Part shown: piece by piece, positions 54,568-64,000 of the stretch | Layout of the letters: the number at the start of each line of letters is the position of its first letter | How positions within the stretch are numbered: position 1 is the first letter of the stretch | DNA from: Blepharisma stoltei | Lineage: Eukaryota > Ciliophora > Heterotrichea > Heterotrichida > Blepharismidae | Reading direction: 5' to 3' | Assembly (NCBI GenBank): GCA_914767885.1 | Contig: CAJZBQ010000063.1 | Coordinates: 62,001-126,000, forward strand | Length of the DNA: 64,000 bases | Made by a program: the position numbers and the translations under genes | Notes under the pieces: model-generated | Told to the model about the DNA's origin: nothing | Seen by the model: only the letters and a program-made list of their open reading frames with translations | Databases searched by the model: none

Positions 54568-54837
54568 TTTTTATCGATCACAAAATTCTACTAGATTTAT
54601 TATTCAAAATACCTAAAATTTTATTTCTTAATTATATTTCTGTAATCTCACCAATTTTTATTCAATTTTTCTAAAATTTTCTTTTCTTTTTCCCAAATCC
54701 TACTTCTTCCATTATTTTTTATTCAAAATTCCAGACTGCTATAAATACTCTAAAACCCAGTTTCCTTTATTTTTCTATCAATTTATTATCAAAAAATTTA
54801 AAATCCTTTAGGTTTCGCTCTATATCCGTTTATAAAT
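54568..54837. other. Intergenic, tRNA to ferlin
   Basis: T-rich, AT-rich 270-bp spacer; nothing further seen. Confidence 0.5.
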
Positions 54838-57800
54838 ATGTCTTCTATCAAAAAGGAGTATTTATGCCAAGTTACAATTATCGAAGCACGAGATTTAGCT
54901 GGCATAAATAGTGAAGGTTCTTGTGACCCATTTATAAGAGTAACTTGTGGGAATGCAGGCTCTCAAGCTACAACAGCAAATGAAGATAACACTAATCCGT
55001 GCTGAAATCAATCGTTTACGTTTTCCAAATTAATGCTAACAGACATGGAGCTGGAGACATGGGAACTAAAAATCGAGTGCTTGAACCACAATCAATTTCT
55101 CAAAAATTCGCTTGTTGGGTCTTTTTCATTTGGTTTAGCAACTCTACATAGAAACTCAAATCACGAGTTTTATGGGATGTGAATCACGCTTTTGCATCCA
55201 GACCACGGTTCAAGCCCTAGAGGCTATGTACTTATGAACTGCTTTATTGTAGGGCCTCAAGATATCCCTCCTGCGCATGCAATAGGTGAACACATGGGAC
55301 TAGAAGAAGATGCTGATGAAAGCGACGATGACATGATGGACGAACTTTTAACCCCAGAACAAAGAAAATTAAAAAAATTAAAAGCTCAAAGTGTCAAAAT
55401 TGTAGGTGCTCCTATGATTGCAAGAAAAAGCTATCAGCTGTCAGTGAATATTTATAAAGCTGAACATTTTGGAAACCATCCTAATGCATTTGTCAGTGCA
55501 AGGACGTGTGGGTTTGTGGATAAAACTCATACGATGAAAGAAACCAATGACCCAATTTGGAATGTATGCTATTTATTTATTAATTTATAGGAAAAAAAAT
55601 AAATTATTGCCTAAATTATATAAGAAATAGGATAATATTATAGTCAGTTTCTAATATTTTATTTAAAAACAAATAAAATTATCATTCCCCGCGTATAAAC
55701 CAATTTTAAATGACAGAATTACTGTCAGGGTGTGGGACCAAAGGCCTTTAGCAAGAGATATCATGATTGCAACTATCCCAGAAATCCCCAGCGACCACGA
55801 TTTTTTTAACATCACAAACTTGCTCAGCAGAGGTGGCGTAATGCCTTGCAGATGGATCCCTCTTTATGGGCAGAATCTTGAAGAAAGCTCTATTTGGGAT
55901 GGTGTCAAAGAAATGGTCGGCTCAAAGAAAAAAAGCTACATTGGGACTTGCTATAAAGGAAGGCTTCTCCTATCACTTACTGTCTCTCCTAATGATGACC
56001 CAGAAACTGGTGCTTCCAGAGCTGCTCCTTATAGAGAGCCTATTGCAAAAATCCACTCCCTCCGCGTTATTTTATTTGAGCTCAAAAACGCCAAAAACTG
56101 TGGCGACACTGTCAGAATCCGTATTTCGATGGGGCCATTTAATGTTTGGTCCAAAAAAACAGGGAAAAGAGAAACAACTGACTCAAATACTAATGAGACT
56201 ATAGAATATTTCCAATGGGGATCAGCTTATTCAGGCGAACAAATTGCTGAAATTAAAGAACCGTTCCCAATTGACCCTTCTCAAGCTCCTGATGTATTTT
56301 TAGATCTTTATTCAGAAGGACTCTTGGGTGGAGAAAAAAGAATTGGGTATATAAGAAAGCCAGCTTCTGAAATTATAGGGAGGGATTACCCATTTTGGCT
56401 ACCTTTTAGGTCACTTGATACTTACTTACTTAAATTTATACGCTTAACATCCCTTACGGGGTTGCCCATCCCAGAGCTTCCACCTGCCTATGGCGCATCG
56501 GGCCACCGGCCTCTGGGTCGACCAGCTTTGCTTCTCCAAGGTGCACCTAGTCGCAGGTGTTGCCGACTTCGACGGCTCATGATTGAGCTACTTCGCTTGA
56601 GGACATGGGTTGCCATTCCGAAAATCCATAAAAAATGGATTTTCTGGTAGGCTTTCGGCAAAAAGGAAAACACGAAGCCTGGGACGTAACGCCCAGTTTC
56701 ACGCTAGGGAGTTACCCGATTGGTCCTAACGGACTCTGCTGAGCTTCTCCTTTCCAACTTACGTGTCTCCTTCCCCATGAGGAAAAAACATCCCTGAAAA
56801 TAGACTTGGGCTAGGCTCTGAGCTCCACCAGAATTCTTACCTAGCATTGCTGTCCCTTTCTGAAATGCAAAACCTTGCCGGATATAATTAAAATATGGCG
56901 TCTTCGTCTGGGCATGGCCTCCCGACCATGCAGCCTCGACTCATATTTTAATTATAGGTCACTTGATACACATTCAGAAGTCGGCTCAGATTCTCCTGGA
57001 CTTGTACTGGTGTCAATGAGCTATCAAGTTGATGAAGGGTCTGGGCAGAAATCAGGGGTAGTTAAAAGTAAACCAAGAAAAGCTGATAGGTGGCTTTGTT
57101 GAAATGTGTATGGAGGCCTTGATATGGCACCTTCATTAGAAGATGAAGATACAAATCTTGCATTGAAAATTTACTGTGGAGACTCCGTTATCAATTTACC
57201 TGATGAAATTTCAGAGCAATGCGCCCATACAAAATATCCCATATGGAAATGGTCAGGGGTAAAGCCTCTGCAACTTCATGAAGACTTGCATTTTGAACAA
57301 AATTTGCGCTTAGAAGTTTATAATAAATCAACCATTATGAAATGGTTTGATTCTACTGATGAAATAGGGCAGTTTTCGGTGCCACTTTATGTATGTGAAA
57401 ACCAATGGAGTCAGCCTCATTTTTTCCATGTAATTAATGCAAGAGAACAAGGGGTTTCTCAAGGAAGAGTTCTAGCAGAATTTTTTATTGCAAAATCAAG
57501 TATTGATAGCTCAAATAATCCATGTAAAAGAGAATCAGAAGCGACAATGAAATGTGACATTGAGTTCGCTATTATAGGGATCAGAAATTTAGTCCCAAAA
57601 TATGAAAAGCCTGAAATCACAGTTACTATACCAGGCTACACTATGGAAAAAGATGTAAAAGCAGAAATCTCCGTTTCTGAAGTAAAAAATAAAGACAGGT
57701 CGAATCCGAATTTCTTGACAATAATTAAATTCAAAAACGTCACTTTGCCAGTGACACCTATTTATCTACCTGCTTTATATATAAAGCTTAAGGATACTGC

Positions 57801-60406
57801 ATTTTTGTCCTGAAATGAGTGCTATACGTTTATTCCACTTATGCCTTATGCCCATTGGATCACAGATGAAGCTATCAAAAGAGAGGCACTTGAGCTTTAT
57901 AATAGAAATTTTACAGTAAAAGAGCTAATAGAGCAAGTCCCACTGAGATCAGTCCCACAAGAAAAATTAAGAAGGACAGGAGATGAGTCCTATACTGATT
58001 ACGCAGAAGACTGTATCCCTGATGATTCTGCTAATGAAGAAGACAACAACACCCAAGGCAAAGAATTGGACATGTCTGATATTTTTGATCCAAAAAATTC
58101 CCGCCTTACCAAAAAAATCCAATTTGACAAAGTAGAAGTTGACGAAGAAATCGAAATTAGACTGAGAGAAGACAAAGAAAAAGAACTTAATAGTGAACTA
58201 GAGATTTTACGAGCACAAGCCAAAAAGCAAACTGAGAAAAAAGGTGAAGTAAAAGAAACACTGAAGCTGGAAATAAGAAAAAAAGAAAGAGAGCTAGATG
58301 TGGTAAAAGAAGGGGTGATGACAGAAAAGAGGTTCATGAAAAAAGATGAAGTATTGGATGAGGACGGGTTTCAGTATAATAGACCGATTTATAAACAAGG
58401 GCCTTATGAAGAAGCGTTAGAGCTACCATATGAACGATACTTTTTGTTCAGAAAAACTAAAAATACAGAAAAATTATCAGCATTTAGGGTAGGTGAGCCT
58501 ACTGGTGCTATATTAAAGTCAAGTGTATATATAAGGATTCTTGAGGACGGAAAGCCATATGACCCAAATACCAGTTTCCCTGACCCTGATACTTTTACAA
58601 ATGATTTTAATTTCTTCCATCCAGGATTTCGAGGAACTGAAACCCTCATGTCAATTTTCGGCGAAAACAACTTTGACGTAAGAGTTTATATAACCTTTTA
58701 TTAAGAATTTACAATTATTTTTATATTTTTTTACTATGACAGAAAATTCAGCTTATAGCAGCATATATTAAGAGGACTCTCTTTAAGTGCAGTCGACAAT
58801 GCCCCTGATTGAATCGCCTTTTCTGGAGGCTTAGATGCCTTATCAAGCGCCAACAGTTACCCACAGCTGATAATAGGCGACCATAAAGACGTTGATGGGA
58901 AATATGTCAACGATACAAAGCCAGAATTGAAAAATTTAAACCCTGAGTTTTTCAGGAGTTATGAGATGGAAGCAGAAATCCCATCTGATTGGAAACTCCA
59001 AATAAGTATTTTCAATTTAAACGAGTATGGGTTCGATAACATTATTGGCTCTACTATAATTGATTTAGAAGACAGATATTTTGGCGATCCTTATACAAGT
59101 AAAAAACTTATGATGAAAGAATTAAAAAATCATTGTGACAGAGAAATTGAAGAAACCCAAGAACCTAAACTGAGAGAATGGCTTGTAAAGATAAGGAAAA
59201 ATGTCAAAAGAGATGCGGCTAGACTAGATGTAAGCCAGCATGTTGCGCCTGTAGAATACAGAGCTTTAGAAAACAGAGGGAAAAAGACAGCGCAAGGCAT
59301 GATAGAACTGTTTTTAGAAGTCTTAGACAGCCAAGAAGCTAGCTCCCCCCCTCCGTGAGTGAACAAAACCATTAGAAAGTTCTCTATTTTTTTGCCCAAA
59401 AACCCAGCAACAAAAGCATTTTTATAGAAAGAAACTTTTATATATAAATGATGATTATTATAATAAAATCTCGATCTAATTCTGTTTAATTTTAAACAAG
59501 TTGCGTTTTAAAAAATAAATTTTATAAATTAAATAAATATATTTGCTTTCCAATTTTTGCGAATTAGGGATTTTTTTAAATTTCGAAAAAAAATATAAAA
59601 ATATATTTATAAAATTTTATATAAATTTTTTTAAAAAAAAAAAATTAAACTCCTCTAGAGAACAAAATTTTTTGTTTACTCAAGGAGGGGGGATTAAGCT
59701 AATCCCAGTCTCAAAGATCGCAAAACCAATTCCAGAAGAATATGAGCTTCGTTTTATCGTCTACAAATGTGAAGGAATCCCTAGAAGGCCTGACAAAGAA
59801 GTTACTGATATATTTTTCAGAGTCGCCTTCGACTGTGCAGGCTGGATTGAGGAATCAGTCCAAAAAGAAACAGACGCCCACATGGGCTCAAGTGACGGCC
59901 ACGGCGTTTTTAACTGGAGAATGAAATTCCATTTCCAGCTGCCTTGTACATTTGCAAGACTCCGTGTAAATGCATACGATTTTTCTACTTTTGGGGACGA
60001 TCAAGTGGTTTCTGAAGTAATTTTGGATTTATCGAGATATTTTAGCAGGGTGCTTAAAGAAGGAAAATTAAGTGTGGAGGAGTCTTGGACAGATTTGCAT
60101 TTGCCGAATAAACCCGGGACAAATGGGGGGAAATTGATGTTTTCGTTTTATATTTTAAGCTTGGCTGAAGCAAATCAAAGGCCGGTTGGAGAGGCACAAG
60201 ATGAGCCGAATAGAGATCCAGAGCTGGAAACGCCAGAGGAAGGTAGAGGAGTTAGTGATTTCTTAAAAGGAACTGCTTTTGATGTGTCTGGCTGGTCATT
60301 GTGGGATTTTGGGATCTTGAAAAAAATATTGGCTGTTTTATCGTTGGGAGGTATGGCGATTGTGCTGTTTATTTACCCAGGTTTCTTGACTGGTGGTGCT
60401 AAATAA
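54838..60406 (+). CDS. Ferlin-like multi-C2 membrane protein, 1,494 aa, five blocks
   Basis: Ferlins are Ca2+/phospholipid-binding, tail-anchored proteins in membrane fusion. Seen: a first C2 (VTIIEARDLAGINSEGSCDPFIRV), a second (LSVNIYKAEHFG..NDPIWN), then further C2-like segments (LHSLRVILFELKNAKN, DPFP..VRIRISMGPF, RVYILRGLSLSAVDNAP, YELRFIVYKCEGIPRRP..DIFFRVAFD) and a C-terminal anchor (IFGILKK-like start, then AVLSLGGMAIVLFIYPGFL). Blocks: 54838-55575, 55682-56421, 56970-58692, 58768-59342, 59698-60406; total 4,485 nt, an exact codon multiple, supporting all four junctions. In-frame TGA codons read Trp. Stop TAA at 60404. Confidence 0.92.
55576..55681. other. IES, 106 bp, TTA repeat
   Basis: TTA is at 55573-55575 and 55679-55681. 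Removal joins NDPIWNVCYL to SFPAYKPILNDRITV, a normal C2 strand. Confidence 0.78.
56422..56969. mobile_element. SINE-like insert in ferlin, 548 bp, 15-bp duplication
   Basis: TAGGTCACTTGATAC is at 56407-56421 and 56955-56969. The GC-rich interior has a hairpin CGAAAATCCAT..ATGGATTTTC and GGGAGTTACCCGATTGG. Removal joins FWLPFRSLDT to HSEVGSDSPG. Confidence 0.88.
58693..58767. other. IES, 75 bp, TATA repeat
   Basis: TATA is at 58689-58692 and 58764-58767. Removal joins FDVRVYI to LRGLSLSAVDN, rebuilding the first strand of a C2 domain. Confidence 0.85.
59343..59694 (+). mobile_element. BogoMITE in ferlin, 352 bp
   Basis: Flanks are TAG (59340-59342) and TAA (59695-59697), one mismatch. The right terminus is decayed (GGGAT) and the second left motif is lost. 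Removal still restores frame, joining SQEA to KLIPVSK. Confidence 0.9.
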
Positions 60407-61226
60407 TTCAGATATTTAAAGTTTTTATGTAAAATTATTAAAGTAAAATAAATTCTACTTATTAATTTTTATATAGAAATATAGAGACAAAAATCCCCAT
60501 AACCTAAATAATTATTTCATTAAATCTAAATAAGCATTTAACGGCTAAGCTGCTAACTCATATTGTTGTTGGCATTGTGATTCTCTCAAAAATATGATAA
60601 ATCTTGGCAAATCCTATTTCTAATCAAGGATTCGTTGAAATTCCACTATTTTTGCAGCCTTAACAGAATGTAAATTCTAATTGAATCGGCTTTCTTACAT
60701 ATTACATTCATTGAAAATCCTTGGAATTTGAAATTCAATAAGGGTTTTCTTTAAATATTTTTATCTGTCCATTCAATATGGTGCAATTGAGTATTGAAAG
60801 AAATTTAATATATTTAAGATAGGATAGAACTATTCATCAGAAAAGCTTTAAACTTGATGGAGAATCAATGAAAAATGTCCATGCTTATAAAGTTTTATAA
60901 GGGAACTAATTCTGTATTTTTAAAAGCATAATAATATTACCACAGGATTTTTACCATTAATCAAGCTGCATCAATCCTGAATTTAATGGAATAATTTTCG
61001 ATAAACAATTAAATTTATATAGCTCCTGCACTTTTATAGATCATTATTGGCCGTCACTGTAATTTTCTTTAATCATATTGACAATTTTCCAAATTTTTTC
61101 TTGTTTTGATATGCAAAATCTTATACAGCTTGAGAAAAGTGCTAGGCTAGTATTTTATAGCAGGTAAATAAATTATTCATAGTAATGTTTTTTATGATAG
61201 CTGCGCCATATAAGGCTCGAGGATTA
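60407..61226. other. Intergenic, ferlin to multi-TM gene
   Basis: 820 bp of AT-rich DNA at the convergent 3' ends of two genes. No ORF, tRNA or recognisable repeat. Confidence 0.5.
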
Positions 61227-64000
61227 TTAGCTATCGTTTAAAGAAGATGGTTCTACTTTCGACGACTTTTTCATGTTATTAAATACGTGTGCGTTAACTT
61301 TCGATTTACTCCCAACTTGAAAAGCAAATTTAAAGAGAATGCTTGTATCTTTTCCTTGCTTTTTGTATAACAGACTTGGATATTTTTTCTTTTGTACATA
61401 AAATCCAATAGTCAAAATAATAGTTCATCCAGCAATTACTAGCTCCCCAAATATTTACTCGCTTTCAATAAGAATATAATTGTTTTTTCGGAAAAAAGAA
61501 ATCCCAATTTTTTGCAACTAGTTATTTAAATTTTTAAATGCTTTAAAACCTACAATTATTTGATCTCGCTAACTCCCCCCCCCCCCTCCGTGAGCGAACA
61601 AAACCATTAGAAAAATCGCCATTTTTTGACCAAAAACCCACCATCCGTGAGTGAACAAAAATTTTTTTAATAGAAAAAATTTTAATGGAAAAAAATTTTG
61701 ATATATAAGTGATAATTAGTATAATGAAATCTAGAGCTAATTCTGTTTAATTTTAAACAAATTGCGTTTTAAAACATAAATTTTGCAAATTAAATTAATA
61801 TTTGCTTCCCAATTTTTGCAAATTAGGATTTTTTTAAATTTCGAAAAATATTTTTTATATAAAATTTATATATAAATTTTTTTTAAAAAAAAAAATTAAC
61901 CCCCCTCCGTGAGCGAACAAAATTTTTTTGTTCGCTCACGGAGGGGGGGGGGGGAGTAAGAGCCTAGTTCTAGCCAGTGTTCGGCCTAAGGTCAATCCCC
62001 AATAGGCTGCTAGTCAGTCAAAATCATATGTCTTCAAAGTATCCTTGGGCAACTGAATTACTCTGTGTGATAATTCCATATTGGCATATTGGATAAAGAT
62101 CTGCGTGGAAAAGTGGACCCTGTAATAATAAAATTGCGGACGAAAAAGGGTCGTTGTTGAAAACCGCTTCCTTAGTAGCCATTTTATTATTATGAAATGC
62201 CAATTTAAAAATTTAAAACATTCAATTTAATTATAAGTTATGCTTTATTTAAAATCTATCAAAATTACCCATTGCTTTTATTATACATTTGCCACTTATA
62301 TATAAAAGGGTGAAAATTATGATATTTCTAATTGCTTTTCTCGCTCAACTGAGGAGTAAAGCGATTCAAGGAAACCCACTGTTATTTAATAAAATACTAA
62401 TAGTTGCTATAAAGCCTAGCCACATAACTCCTACGATGCTCACTCCCTGCCACCAGCTGAATCTTGGATAATTATATGGCTTATATTTGAATATAAAAAT
62501 AACATATAAAAGCAATGCAAGCAAAAATAAAAAACCATGAGTCGCTGCTTCTGCTCTTTTTACTGTTTTATTGAGAACAATTAGCACAATTTGAGCTATT
62601 GTTTTTACCATAAGAAATAAAGGCAACGTTTTTACATGTAAAACTGGTTGAAATTCCTGCCAAAGAGGCCTGCAAAAGACAGCTAAAGGCTCGTAAATTA
62701 AAATTGCAATCCCAGATAAAATTGCATAAACTATATGGCTGTCTTTCCAGCAAAACTGATAACAATCTTTTGCAAGGAAAGAATCAGTGAAACGGTTTCC
62801 TATTGACTCATCACATACGAATACATCTAATAGTATAGAAACAAAGGGAATAAAGCATAAGTTTCCCAAAATCGGCATTAGAAATTCGGCAAGCTGACCT
62901 AAAAATCTAAAAATAAAGATATGGTTATATTTTTCATCAAGCCTATAAAAAACAGTGATACATAAAATTATCCAGGCTGCGGATAACCCTAATACTGCAT
63001 CACAAACAATTCAGAATACTCCATTAGTCAATTTTATAAAATTTCCAAGGTTCAATGAGAGAGCCTCCCCAATGTCTCATAAAAAACTATTAATCGGGTC
63101 TAAGTCAGGGCCCATAGCTAGATATTGGAAAAATTCAATAGCAATGGTCGCCCCTACTATGAAATCTTCAAATGAAATTTCATACTTTTCTTTTAAGTCT
63201 TCTATTTAGGAGCATTATTTTTCCTCGAACTTTTTACTAATACGACAATTTTTCGGGGTATTTAGTTCATATTTTTTTTATTTTTATCAAAATTTGACGA
63301 TTTTTCCTTCAAGAAAAAAATGTCTACCAAATTTCCCGATTTAGCAAAAATGCCAAATGCATTCTATTTTTACATTCCATCAATTTTTTCATATAAAAAA
63401 AGTTATAATACTTGTAGATAATGCCATAAAAAAGCAAATTCCGAATACAAGATATCTGCCTTTATAAAAAGTTTTAATTTCTGAATCTGGGAAAGGGCAT
63501 TTTAAATCTTGGTTTCTTAAATCAGGTGGCTTTATTGCAGTATATTTGATGTCATAAAAAAAGGGGTTCGCTATAGTTAAATATTGTGTGCTATAAGGGC
63601 TGCCTATCCCTATATGATAAACTTCGAGAGTATTGTTTATTAGAATATTACTGTCTATGCTCAAAGCATCCAATTCTCTATCATTGCTACCTTTCGAAAT
63701 GGCTACTTTTCCAGTGCACCCTATAATTTTAATACTTCTAATAGTTTGATTCAGCTTATATCCATCTGTAAAATCTTGACCTCTATTTATCATAAAATCT
63801 ATAGAACTTGCTATTAAAAAAGCAGAGTCAAAATAATTACACGAAAGACCAGGGGGAACTGTCTTATAGTCATTTGCAAGGCCATTATAAATCTTTTCTC
63901 CAAATGCTCCTACCCAAACCGGCATTTGAAATATCATCATAGGACAGCCAAGCTCAATTCTTTTGTACCTATAAGTATCATTTTTTGCTCCAATATCAGT
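61227..64000 (-). CDS. Multi-pass membrane protein, N-terminus beyond right edge
   Basis: Function not recognised. On the minus strand the frame is open at the window edge. An extracytoplasmic-looking part (63389-64000; GCPMMIFQMPVWVGAFGE, SIKIIGCTGKVAIS) leads to a TM segment (YLVFGICFFMALSTSIITFF), then a cytosolic loop and at least seven hydrophobic segments (e.g. LSAAWIILCITVFY, IVYAILSGIAILIYEPLAVF, PLFLMVKTIAQIVLIVL, GFLFLLALLLYVIFIF). A final TM (LVIAGWTIILTIGFYV) precedes a basic tail ending SSLNDS at 61227. Blocks are joined across IESs at 63208-63369 and 61454-62388; both keep frame. Many TGA codons read Trp. It resembles large ciliate sensory-type membrane proteins only in general layout. 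Confidence 0.7.
61454..62388. mobile_element. Composite IES, ~935 bp, containing a BogoMITE
   Basis: TA-bounded limits give an in-frame join (IATISILL/FGELVIAGW) and the right phase shift. Contents: AT-rich DNA, a BogoMITE (61573-61956), and 430 bp of unrelated DNA with a GC-richer patch (61966-62180). Exact limits are tentative. Confidence 0.6.
61573..61956 (+). mobile_element. BogoMITE, 384 bp, the best-preserved copy
   Basis: TAA is at 61570-61572 and 61957-61959. The two left motifs are 57 bp apart, and the right hairpin is intact. It closely matches the SNF5 copy over its whole length. Confidence 0.95.
63208..63369. other. IES, 162 bp, AAATAGAA repeat
   Basis: Plus-strand TTCTATTT is at 63200-63207 and 63362-63369, in the same codon phase. 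Removal joins WNVKIE to DLKEKYEISFE in the multi-TM gene. Confidence 0.82.

Overview
This window reads as germline (micronuclear) DNA of a heterotrich ciliate, most likely Blepharisma. Four signs point there. (1) In-frame TGA reads as tryptophan at conserved positions in VPS13, ferlin, PP2C, importin-alpha and a pogo transposase, while TAA and TAG end genes. (2) Introns are only 15-16 nt (14127-14141, 14317-14331, 28050-28065, 53707-53722). (3) Most genes are cut by inserts that restore one clean reading frame when removed together with one copy of a flanking direct repeat. (4) The commonest insert is a pogo-related MITE, as known from Blepharisma. The genus is an inference; the code, introns and frame-restoring inserts are seen directly. 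I call the inserts IESs (internal eliminated sequences).

Layout. 0-7.6 kb: a large coiled-coil/EF-hand-like protein. 7.7-12.5 kb (-): a small SRR1-like gene split by a 4.2-kb composite insert that carries a full-length pogo transposon. 12.9-27.3 kb: VPS13 lipid-transfer protein with about nine inserts, including a 3.06-kb element holding a ~172-bp satellite. 27.4-29.5 kb: CLC chloride channel. 29.6-30.8 kb (-): axonemal dynein light chain p28. 30.9-35.5 kb: five intact genes (two unknown, one membrane protein, an L1-domain ribosome biogenesis protein, importin-alpha). 35.5-37.1 kb (-): unknown. 37.2-41.0 kb: lipin. 41.2-42.5 kb: SNF5/SMARCB1. 42.5-44.0 kb: SDE2. 44.0-46.7 kb (-): coiled-coil protein. 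46.7-49.7 kb: secreted cysteine-rich protein. 50.5-51.7 kb: CCT-domain protein. 52.8-53.9 kb (-): PP2C phosphatase. 54.49 kb: tRNA-Leu(AAG). 54.8-60.4 kb: ferlin. 61.2-64 kb (-): multi-TM protein running off the right edge.

The mobile DNA falls into classes. (a) BogoMITE-type elements with CTCCC...GGGAG ends and 3-bp T-N-A target duplications; one 1.84-kb copy encodes a decayed pogo transposase. (b) Three sister families with different terminal motifs but the same odd layout: two direct motif copies ~57 bp apart at one end and a motif hairpin at the other. (c) GC-richer SINE-like retroelements with 7-15-bp duplications and a covarying 3' stem-loop. (d) Long-TIR foldback elements. (e) Short unique IESs down to 36 bp. 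Nesting is common, up to three levels.

The genes are unrelated housekeeping and cytoskeletal functions packed 5-400 bp apart; there is no operon. The notable biology is the insert system and the precision with which it must be removed.
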